From contig NZ_BMND01000001.1 in NCBI RefSeq assembly GCF_014646275.1, positions 372,001 through 436,000 on the forward strand: DNA of 64,000 bases, read 5' to 3'. Source of the stretch: Streptomyces kronopolitis (lineage in GTDB: Bacteria > Actinomycetota > Actinomycetes > Streptomycetales > Streptomycetaceae). Within the stretch, counting starts at the first letter, position 1. Every line of letters starts with the position of its first letter. Shown here one piece after another: positions 26,411 through 35,723 of this stretch. The notes under the pieces were generated by a model, which was given only the letters and a program-made list of their open reading frames with translations, was not told where the DNA came from and ran no database searches. The position numbers and the translations under genes were made by a program.

Positions 26411-28368
26411 GCGCGGCCGGCTCCCCGAGCGGCACCGCCCCCCGTGTCGTGGTCATCGGCGCGGGCCCGCGAGGCGTCGGCATCGTCGAACGCCTCGCGG
26501 CCCGCCGCCCCAAGGGGCCGGGGACGCTGCACCTGGTGGATCCGCACCCCGACGGCGGCCGGGTCTGGCGGCAGGACCAGTCCTCGCTGCTGTGGATGAA
26601 CTCGCGGTGCGGCGACGTCACCCTCCTGCCCGACGAGAGCGTCCGGACCACCGGCCCGCTGACGGTGGGGCCGACGCTGTACACCTGGGCCTCGCGCATC
26701 GCACCCCGCTGGTGCACCGATCCGGCGCTGGTCGCCGAAGCGGGTCTGCTGACACCCCGAAGCTATGCGAGCCGCCGGCTGTGCGGCGCGTACCTGTCCT
26801 GGTGTCTGCGGACGTCGCTGGACGCGCTGTCCTCCGGGTGGACGGTGGTGACCCATGCCGTGCGCGCACTCCGCGTCCGCGAACGCTCCGACGGCGCGCT
26901 GGACGTCCACCTGGAGGGCGGCCGCCGCCTGGTCGCCGACCGCGCGGTCCTCGCCCTCGGCAATCTCGACGGCGCCCCCTCACCCGGGCAGCGGGACCTG
27001 CACACATTCGCCGTGCGCAGCGGGGGCCGCTACCTCCCGCCCTCCTACACCGCGGACCTCGACCTGTCCGGCATGCCGGCTCGGGAACCGCTCCTCGTAC
27101 GGGGGCTGGGGCTGGCGTTCCTGGACCTGATGATCCTGCTGACGGAGGGGCGCGGAGGCGTCTTCCGCCGGGACACGTCCGGAGCGCTGGCCTACGAGCC
27201 GTCCGGCCGTGAACCGGCGTTCGTCGTCGCGTCGCGCCGGGGCCTCCCGCCCCGCGCCCGTCCCTCCGTGCCGCCGCTCACGCCGGAGCGGACCGCGCCC
27301 GTCCTGCTGAGCGAAGCGGACATCCGGGCAGCCGCGGACCGCCTGACAAGTGGCGGCCAGGCCGTGCGGCGGGCCGTCCCGGGGGAGCTGTGGCGGGCCG
27401 TGGTGCGGGAGATGGCCTGGGCACACTATGAGGAGCTGTTCGCCAGGGATCCGCAGGCCGGACCCATGGGATGGGACGCGTGCGCGGCCGTCCTGCGGGC
27501 CACCCCCGTCGGTGACCCCGCATGGTCCGCCCTCGCCCGGCACCTCACCCACCCCGCCGACCGGTTCGTCGAACCCGACCTCGCACCGGCCGCGTTGCCC
27601 GTCATGCCGTCCGCCGACCGGCTCACGACCTGGATGCGGCAGCGGCTGCACGCGGCGGCGCGCCGGGCCGACGACCCCCGGCACACCACCGACGCCGCGG
27701 CCCAACAGGCCCTGGTGCGCGCCGTCGAGACCATCATCGGCGTGCTGATGCGGGAGGGGGCCGCGTCGGGCCCGGAGGCGCGCCGACTCGTCGCGACGCT
27801 GTCCGGGTTCGCCCGGCGCGCCGCGGCGGGCGCGCCCGCGCTGCGGATCGAACAGCTCGCGGCGCTGGCCGGATGCGGCCTGGTCCGCTTCGCCGGAGCG
27901 GAGCCGGCCGTGGGGACCGACCCGTCCACCGGGACCTTCGTCCTGCGCACCCGCACGCTGCCGGGCGAGGAGTTCCGGGCCGCACACCTGGTGGACGCCT
28001 GGCTGCCCGACTCCGATGTCCTCGCGGACGCCTCGGGGCTGCTGCGCGGGATGGCGGAGGGCGGTCTCGCGCGGGTGACCGTACCGGCCACGCCTGCCCA
28101 CGGGGCGAAGCTCGCCACCTGCCCGCGGACGTTCCACGTCCTCGACGGCCACGGGCGGCGGGACGACCGGCTCGTCGCGCTCGGCGATCACGCCGCCTCC
28201 GGCGCGCTGGGGTCGCTGTCGCGGCCGCGGACCAACGCCGCGTTCTTCCGGCAGAACGACAAGGTCGTCGACTGGCTGTGCACGCCGGTCGACGGGACCC
28301 GGCCCCGTCCCGGGCCGGCCGTGTGCGGCACGGATGCCCGGATGGGCTCGGACGCGCCGGACAACTGA
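26407..28368 (+). CDS. FAD/NAD(P)-binding protein of unknown reaction
   Basis: A 653-residue flavoprotein of the NAD_binding_9 type; GTG 26407 overlaps the protease stop as GTGA. The dinucleotide motif is VVVIGAGPRGVGIVERLAARR near the start, with a second Rossmann-like stretch LLVRGLGLAFLDLMILLTEG near residue 235 and a closing VALGDHAASGALGSLSRPRTN that resembles the FAD-binding end of this family. Related proteins occur in siderophore and antibiotic clusters. Tight coupling to the lanthipeptide genes suggests an oxidative or reductive tailoring step, but it is not an EpiD-like cysteine decarboxylase (no HFCD fold) and the reaction cannot be told from sequence. Confidence 0.85.
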   Translation: MSAAGSPSGTAPRVVVIGAGPRGVGIVERLAARRPKGPGTLHLVDPHPDGGRVWRQDQSSLLWMNSRCGDVTLLPDESVRTTGPLTVGPTLYTWASRIAPRWCTDPALVAEAGLLTPRSYASRRLCGAYLSWCLRTSLDALSSGWTVVTHAVRALRVRERSDGALDVHLEGGRRLVADRAVLALGNLDGAPSPGQRDLHTFAVRSGGRYLPPSYTADLDLSGMPAREPLLVRGLGLAFLDLMILLTEGRGGVFRRDTSGALAYEPSGREPAFVVASRRGLPPRARPSVPPLTPERTAPVLLSEADIRAAADRLTSGGQAVRRAVPGELWRAVVREMAWAHYEELFARDPQAGPMGWDACAAVLRATPVGDPAWSALARHLTHPADRFVEPDLAPAALPVMPSADRLTTWMRQRLHAAARRADDPRHTTDAAAQQALVRAVETIIGVLMREGAASGPEARRLVATLSGFARRAAAGAPALRIEQLAALAGCGLVRFAGAEPAVGTDPSTGTFVLRTRTLPGEEFRAAHLVDAWLPDSDVLADASGLLRGMAEGGLARVTVPATPAHGAKLATCPRTFHVLDGHGRRDDRLVALGDHAASGALGSLSRPRTNAAFFRQNDKVVDWLCTPVDGTRPRPGPAVCGTDARMGSDAPDN

Positions 28369-28451
28369 CCCGGCACCCCGGGCCTGGGGGCGACGGCAGG
28401 GCCGGGGCGTCGAGGACGAACGGAGCTCAGGTGGGATTCCTCGCGGAAATG

Positions 28452-29969
<1,518 letters not shown>

Positions 29970-30017
29970 GGGCAGCCTGACCGCGTGGTGCCCGGCCGCG
30001 CGGGTTCGGGGCCATCG

Positions 30018-30032
30018 GAGCAATACCTACTC
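30018..30032. promoter_or_regulatory. GAGT-N7-ACTC dyad, site 2 (upstream of first LAL)
   Basis: GAGCAATACCTACTC lies 116 bases before the GTG of the first LAL regulator. Spacing is identical to the other four sites; the left arm has one change (GAGC). Confidence 0.55.
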
Positions 30033-30147
30033 ATGTGCCCGGCGCCGGGAGCGGACAGACTGGGGGCGGGCCGGCAGGGCCCGCTCCGCGACGGGCGGCC
30101 CGGCCGGTCGGCCGGCGGCGCAGGGCACAACGAGCAGGGAGCATGAG

Positions 30148-32895
30148 GTGACGTCCCCCCGGTCCTCCTCGGGACCGCGCAACGAAGCAGGTGAGGGCCC
30201 GGCAACCGGTGCCCGGGACGGGGCCTGCCCGCTCCCGGGCGCTCGGCGCCACCGCTGGCCGTTCGCCTGCCGCGCCGAGGAACTGGCCGCCTTCCGGTCC
30301 CACCTCGACAGCGCCGAGGCATGTGCCCTGCTGCTGTACGGCCCGGCCGGGGTGGGCAAGAGCCGGCTCGCGGAGGAGTTCCTGCGCCACGCGGCACGCG
30401 CGGGTCACCGCACCGAGCGAGTGGTGGCCACCGCCGCGACCGCCGCACTGCCGCTCGGGGCGCTCGGGCATCTGCTGCCACCGGATGCGCCGGCCCACGA
30501 CCCGGTGCGGACCTTCCACGCCGCGGCGGAGGCCCTCGCACCGCCCCCGGCCACCGGGCGCCCCCGGCCCACCGTGGTCCTGGTCGACGACCTCCCCCTG
30601 CTGGACAACGCCTCCGCCGTGCTGCTCGGGCACCTGGTGCGGACCGGCGTCGTCACCCTGGTGGGCACGGTGCGCACCCCGGTGCCGCCGTCGGACGTGG
30701 TGGAGTCCTTCGAGCACGAAGAGGGCAGCCACCGCCTGGACCTGGCCGCGTTCGACGCGGCCGAAACCGCCGAACTCGTCCGCGGAGTGCTCGGCGGACC
30801 CGTGGAGCACGCCACCCTCCGCACGCTGAGTCACGCCTCGCGCGGCAACGCCCTCGTACTGCGCGAACTGGTCGCCGGCGCCCTCGACTCGGCCGAGCTG
30901 GTGCGCGAGAACGGGCTGTGGCACCTCACCGGTCCGCTGGCCGGCACCAGCCGGCTGACCGAGATCGTCCGCAGCCGGCTCGCCGGCCTCGACGCCCGCC
31001 GGCTGCGGGTGCTCGAACTCCTCGCCCTGTGCGAGCCGCTCTCGCCCGACGCCCTGGCGCACGGCGGTCACCGGCCGGAGGATGTCGAGGCGCTGGAGGA
31101 GGACGGACTGATACGCGTCCGCATGGACCGACGGCGCGTCGTCTGCGTGCTGGACCACCCGCTCTACGGCCAGGTGCTGCGGCGGGGCATCGCCGCCCCG
31201 CGCCGTCGGGCGATCTACCGCGACCAGGCCGCCCACCTCGCCGAACTGGGGGCCCGCCGGCGGGAGGACGCGCTGCGCCTGGCCACCTGGCGGCTGGCCG
31301 CCGGACTGCCCGTCGGCCTGGAGACACTGCTCCCCGCGGCCCGCATGGCACGACACGTCCGCGACTACCCCAAGGTCGTCGAACTCCTCGCGGATGTCCC
31401 GCGGAACGACGCGGTCCTGGAGGTCCTGCTGCTGCGCGGGGAGGCGTACCACCACACCGGCCGCTGGGCGGAGGCCGAGGACTCCCTGAGCGCCGCGGAA
31501 CGCCTGGCGACGAGCCACGAGGACATCGTCACCGTCGCCATGGAACGCACTCAGAACCTCTACTGGGGCCTCGGCGACACCGCGCGCACCCTGGAGGTCA
31601 ACGCCCGCGCCGCCACCCGGCTGGACGCGGGCGGCCGGCGGTTCCTGCGCGTCAACGAGGCCGCCTATCGGCTCAACGCGGGTGGCGTGCCCGACGCACT
31701 GCGGCTGTTGGCCGACGCGGAGGACATCGCCGTCCCGCGGCTGCGGCTGTGGGCACAGCTGCAGCGCTCGCTCGCCCTCGGCTACGCCGGCCGCACCGGC
31801 GAGGCCGTGGAGCTTGCCCGCGAGGTGCACGAGGAACTCGTCGCCGCCGAGGGCGAACAGCGGCCGGGCAGCCCCTCGTCGCACGCCAGCGGACCCGCCA
31901 TCTACCGCGTCGCGGCGCTGACCGATGCCGGGCGCGGCGGGGAAGCGCGCGCCGTGGGCCGGGCGGCCTTCACCCAAGCGGTGGCGGCCCGGGCACTGGC
32001 ACCGCAGATCTGGATCGCCGCGCACCTGGGGCGCTGCGAACTGCTCGCCGGCCATCTCGGCGCCGCGCACGACTGGTTCACCGAGTCACTGGGCCTGGCG
32101 CGGGGCCACGGCTTCCGGCGGGCGGTGGTGTTCGCGGGCGCGGGCCTGGCCGCGGTGCACGCCCAGGCCGGGCGCGCCGACCGGGCCGAGCGCGAACTCG
32201 CCGCCACCGGCGGCCCGGACGGCGAACGCCAGCAGGCGTCCTGGCTCATCCGGCAGCTCGCGCTCGCCTGGCAGCACGCGGCCCGCGGCGCCCGGCCGGC
32301 GGCACAACGCGCCTTGCTGGCCGCCGCCGCCCGTGCCCGGGCGACGGGCATGGCCTCGTACGAGGGATGGCTCCTGGCGGACGCCGCGCGGCTCGGCGCC
32401 GCCCCCGAGGTCCGCACCCGCCTCGCGGAACTGGCCGCGGACGGCGACAGCCCGCTCGCCGGGGCCCGGGCCCGACTGGCCGCGGGGCTCGCCGACGAGG
32501 ACCACCGGGCGCTGCGCGCGGCCGCCGAACGGTGCGCCCGGCTGGGTGCCGACATGACGGGGGCCGAGGCCGCCGGCGAGGCGTCGGCCCTGGCGGCCCG
32601 GGCGGGCGAGTCGCGCAGCGCCGCGGCGGCCGCGGTGTTGTCCCGACGGCTGCTGGACCGCTGCGGCACGGACCGCGTCAGCGCGCCGCTGCCGCACCGG
32701 GACCAGGCCCGTCCGCTCACCGGCCGCGAGCGGGACGTGGCGCAGCTGGCGGCGGGCGGACTGTCCAGCCAGGAGATCGCGGCGCGGCTCGTGCTGTCGG
32801 TACGCACCGTCGACAACCATCTGCAACGGGCCTACGCGAAGCTCGGCGTGAGCGCGCGCGGCGAACTCGGCCGCGCGCTCGGGGAGTGGGAATAG
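30148..32895 (+). CDS. LAL-type LuxR regulator 1
   Basis: A 915-residue large ATP-binding LuxR regulator; GTG 30148 follows GCAGGGA. Order: short Ala/Gly-rich lead, AAA-type ATPase with Walker A YGPAGVGKSR (65-73) and Walker B VVLVDDLPLLDN, a long tetratricopeptide-like helical middle (about 330-840), and a C-terminal GerE HTH: TGRERDVAQLAAGGLSSQEI followed by RLVLSVRTVDNHLQRAYAKL. MalT-type regulators of this build activate target operons after binding an inducer at the helical region. It is preceded by a dyad of the regulon described here, so auto- or cross-regulation is plausible. It converges with the second LAL, nine bases away. Confidence 0.93.
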   Translation: MTSPRSSSGPRNEAGEGPATGARDGACPLPGARRHRWPFACRAEELAAFRSHLDSAEACALLLYGPAGVGKSRLAEEFLRHAARAGHRTERVVATAATAALPLGALGHLLPPDAPAHDPVRTFHAAAEALAPPPATGRPRPTVVLVDDLPLLDNASAVLLGHLVRTGVVTLVGTVRTPVPPSDVVESFEHEEGSHRLDLAAFDAAETAELVRGVLGGPVEHATLRTLSHASRGNALVLRELVAGALDSAELVRENGLWHLTGPLAGTSRLTEIVRSRLAGLDARRLRVLELLALCEPLSPDALAHGGHRPEDVEALEEDGLIRVRMDRRRVVCVLDHPLYGQVLRRGIAAPRRRAIYRDQAAHLAELGARRREDALRLATWRLAAGLPVGLETLLPAARMARHVRDYPKVVELLADVPRNDAVLEVLLLRGEAYHHTGRWAEAEDSLSAAERLATSHEDIVTVAMERTQNLYWGLGDTARTLEVNARAATRLDAGGRRFLRVNEAAYRLNAGGVPDALRLLADAEDIAVPRLRLWAQLQRSLALGYAGRTGEAVELAREVHEELVAAEGEQRPGSPSSHASGPAIYRVAALTDAGRGGEARAVGRAAFTQAVAARALAPQIWIAAHLGRCELLAGHLGAAHDWFTESLGLARGHGFRRAVVFAGAGLAAVHAQAGRADRAERELAATGGPDGERQQASWLIRQLALAWQHAARGARPAAQRALLAAAARARATGMASYEGWLLADAARLGAAPEVRTRLAELAADGDSPLAGARARLAAGLADEDHRALRAAAERCARLGADMTGAEAAGEASALAARAGESRSAAAAAVLSRRLLDRCGTDRVSAPLPHRDQARPLTGRERDVAQLAAGGLSSQEIAARLVLSVRTVDNHLQRAYAKLGVSARGELGRALGEWE

Positions 32896-32903
32896 CCGCC
32901 GCG

Positions 32904-35510
32904 TCAGCCCGCGGCCGGCTCCCCGGGCAGGCGGTGGACCGCGGTGGGCAGCATCTTCCGGTCGTTGATCTCCAGCTTGGCGCAGATGCGCTGGACGTGG
33001 TTGACGACGGTGCGCACCGCCAAGGACAGCCGCCGGGCGATCTCCTCGCTGCTCAGACCGCTCGCCGCGGCCAGCGCCACGTCCAACTCACGCGCGGTCA
33101 GCCGGCACCGCACCGCCGGCGGCACCAGCCCCGGAGTCCGCGCGCCGCCCGGGCCGGTGAGGGCCAGGGCGCGCTCCCGGGCGGTGCGGGCCGGCACCCC
33201 GGCGCCGGCCCTGGTGTGCACGGTCGCCGCGGCGTTCCAGGCTTCCGCGGCGAGGAGCCCGGCGCCCAGCGAGGCCAGCCGGCCGGCACTCCGCTCCAGC
33301 GGGCCGGCCCGCCCGGTGGCCAGCGCCCGCGCCAGGTCGGCACGTGCGGCGGCCAGCGCACTGTCGGAGCCCTCCGCCAGCTCCGTCAGCGGCGCCACCG
33401 CCTGCTGCGCCGCCCCGAGCCGGGCCGCGTCGCACCACAGATGGGACGCCGCGGTGCGCAGACCCCGCCGGGAGGCCTCCGCGGCCGCCGCGACGAGCTC
33501 GTCCCGGGCCCGCGACGCCCGGCCGGTCGCGGCCGCGAGCCAGGCGCTGACCAGCGCCGCCTCCGGACGCCACCAACGGCCCGGGCGCAGCGACCGCGCC
33601 TGCTCCCAGCACAGTTCCGCGCGGTCGACCTCGCCGCACACCGCCGCGGTCAGCGCCTGCCCGCACAGGCCCACCCACTCGCCGGAACGCAGCCCCACCT
33701 CGCGGGCGTGCGCGAGCACGCTGCTGTACCAGACCCGCGATTCGCCCAGCCGGCCCCCGAGATAGCAGATCCAGCCCAGGTGCTCCGACAACCAGGTCTG
33801 GGCGCGTCCCGCACCGGCGTCTACCGCCCGGTCGTAGCCCTGCCGGGCCAGTTCCTCCGCCGCGGCCAGCGCCCCGGACTCCGCCAGCGCCCGGGCCTCG
33901 GCGCCGAGCAGCAGCGTCGGGTGCGCCATGGTGTCGGCGCCGGCCTCCGCCCGGCGCCGGGCCCGCGCCTGCCGGGCGGCCCGCACCGCGTCGCCCGTGC
34001 GGCCCGCCTCCGTCAGGCAGTACACGCGGGGCACCGCCACGAGAGCGGCGGCGGGCGTTCCCGGGGCCGCCGCGACCTCCCGCAGCGCCCGCCCGGCCCG
34101 CCGTACGTCCCCCAGCAGGCTCCACAGCGCGGCCTCGTTCGCCCGCAGTACCGCCACCTCCGGGTGGCCGGCGAACGCCCGCAGCGCCGCGGAGTTGACG
34201 TCGAGCGCCTCGTCGACCCGCAGCAGGCCGAAGGCCAGACTCTGGACGTGCAACGCCACGGCGAACAGCCGGTCGTCGTCCTCGGTGGCCTCCTCCAGCG
34301 CCCGTCGCACCGTGCGTTCGGCCTCCCGCGGGTGGCCGCCCTCGTACAGCTCCTCGGCCAGCAGCAGCAGGGTGCGCGCATGCGGGCGCACCTGGGCCAG
34401 CTCCCGGGCCAGCCGCAGCGTGACCGCGTGGTCCTGGGCCCGCCGGGCCAGTGCGACGGCCTGCTCCAGCTCGCCCGGATCCACGGCGTCGGCCGCTTCG
34501 AGGCGCCAGCACACCGAACGCAGCAGCCCCGCGGGGCCGGGGTCCAGGGCCCGCGAACGTGCGGCCTGGTCCCGCAGTATGCGGCGGATCCGCTGCGCCG
34601 GAAGTCCCGCCCGCAGCACCTGCGGGTAGAGCGGACCGGCCGGCTCGGCGCACTGCCGCGGGCCCTCCGCCACGAAGCGGAGCCAGCCCTCGTCGGCCAG
34701 CACCTCCGCGGACGCGCGCTCCGCGGAGCCCAGCGCGAGGCGCCCGCACACCGCCAACCGCTGGAGGAAGGCGCTGTGCGGCGGGTCGAGGCGGCGCAGC
34801 CGGCTCTCGATCAGGGCGAGCAGCCTCGGGGGAGCGGTGAGCGGACCGACCAGCCGCCACAGCGGCCCCTCCGGCACCAGCGTCCGCCGCCGCACCGCGT
34901 CGTCCACCAGTTCCCGCAGGTCGCGCGGCCGCCCCCCGCTGGTCTCGTGCAGCACGCGCACGGTCCTGCGCTCGACCGCACCGTCCAGCACCCGCTCCAG
35001 GAGTTCTCCCACCACGGCCTGCGGCAGAGCCCCCAGTCGCACGGCGTGCAGGGCGTGTTCCGGCCACGGAGCGTCGGCACCCGCGGCGTCGGCCGTGGCG
35101 ACCAGTGCGATCCGGCGCCCCTGTAGCCAGGAGGTGAGCAACCGGGCCGACGCGCCGTCGAGATGGTGGGCGTCGTCCAGCAGCAGCACGGGCCGTCGCC
35201 GCCCGGGCGCCGCGTCGGTGTCGAGGGCGGGCGTCCCGTCGGGGCCGCTCCGGAGCAGCGGGGCCAGCGCGCCGAGGGGCACCGAGCGTGCGGCGGCGGT
35301 CGCCGTGACGCGCAGCCGCGGGTGTCCCCGGCGCCCGGCCCGCTCCCAGCACTCCTGCGCCAGCCGGCTGCGGCCGGTGCCGGAGGGCCCGGTCACCCAC
35401 ACCCCGCCGCGGCGGGGATCGTCGATCGCCCGGCCTGCCTCGGCCAGTTCCGCGTCGCGGCCGAGCAGCGGCCAGGACCGCCGGGGCCGGTCGGGACTCG
35501 TCGTCTTCAT
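32904..35510 (-). CDS. LAL-type LuxR regulator 2 with altered Walker A
   Basis: An 868-residue LAL protein; ATG 35510 is supported by AGGAAG five bases upstream. The ATPase has GPSGTGRSRL at about 41-50, so the Walker A lysine is arginine (codon CGC), while Walker B RRPVLLLDDAHHLD is intact. The helical middle follows, and the C-terminal GerE HTH is TARELDVALAAASGLSSEEI plus RRLSLAVRTVVNHVQRICAK. Loss of the lysine would weaken ATP binding or hydrolysis and could lock the protein in one state. Convergent with LAL 1, and its start is 214 bases from the stop of LAL 3 on the same strand. Confidence 0.92.
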   Translation of the reverse strand: MKTTSPDRPRRSWPLLGRDAELAEAGRAIDDPRRGGVWVTGPSGTGRSRLAQECWERAGRRGHPRLRVTATAAARSVPLGALAPLLRSGPDGTPALDTDAAPGRRRPVLLLDDAHHLDGASARLLTSWLQGRRIALVATADAAGADAPWPEHALHAVRLGALPQAVVGELLERVLDGAVERRTVRVLHETSGGRPRDLRELVDDAVRRRTLVPEGPLWRLVGPLTAPPRLLALIESRLRRLDPPHSAFLQRLAVCGRLALGSAERASAEVLADEGWLRFVAEGPRQCAEPAGPLYPQVLRAGLPAQRIRRILRDQAARSRALDPGPAGLLRSVCWRLEAADAVDPGELEQAVALARRAQDHAVTLRLARELAQVRPHARTLLLLAEELYEGGHPREAERTVRRALEEATEDDDRLFAVALHVQSLAFGLLRVDEALDVNSAALRAFAGHPEVAVLRANEAALWSLLGDVRRAGRALREVAAAPGTPAAALVAVPRVYCLTEAGRTGDAVRAARQARARRRAEAGADTMAHPTLLLGAEARALAESGALAAAEELARQGYDRAVDAGAGRAQTWLSEHLGWICYLGGRLGESRVWYSSVLAHAREVGLRSGEWVGLCGQALTAAVCGEVDRAELCWEQARSLRPGRWWRPEAALVSAWLAAATGRASRARDELVAAAAEASRRGLRTAASHLWCDAARLGAAQQAVAPLTELAEGSDSALAAARADLARALATGRAGPLERSAGRLASLGAGLLAAEAWNAAATVHTRAGAGVPARTARERALALTGPGGARTPGLVPPAVRCRLTARELDVALAAASGLSSEEIARRLSLAVRTVVNHVQRICAKLEINDRKMLPTAVHRLPGEPAAG

Positions 35511-35723
35511 CGGTGCTTCCTGCACATCGGCGGTGCCAGGATGCCGCAGCGGCCGGCCGGGGCACCGCAGGGCTGCCGATCATCGTGGGGGCAACGGCCG
35601 GGCCCGAAGACCTGCCACGAGCATGGGTACCCCGCGCACCTGTCGCCCGTCAACGCCCTGCGCAGCGGCCGGGGCCGCACGCCGGACCCCGCGCGGGCGA
35701 CGGGACGGGACGCCGGACCCGGA

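Noticed and set aside
26407-28368. LanD-type cysteine decarboxylase for avionin formation
   Set aside because: The protein is a large two-dinucleotide-site flavoprotein, not the small HFCD fold of EpiD.
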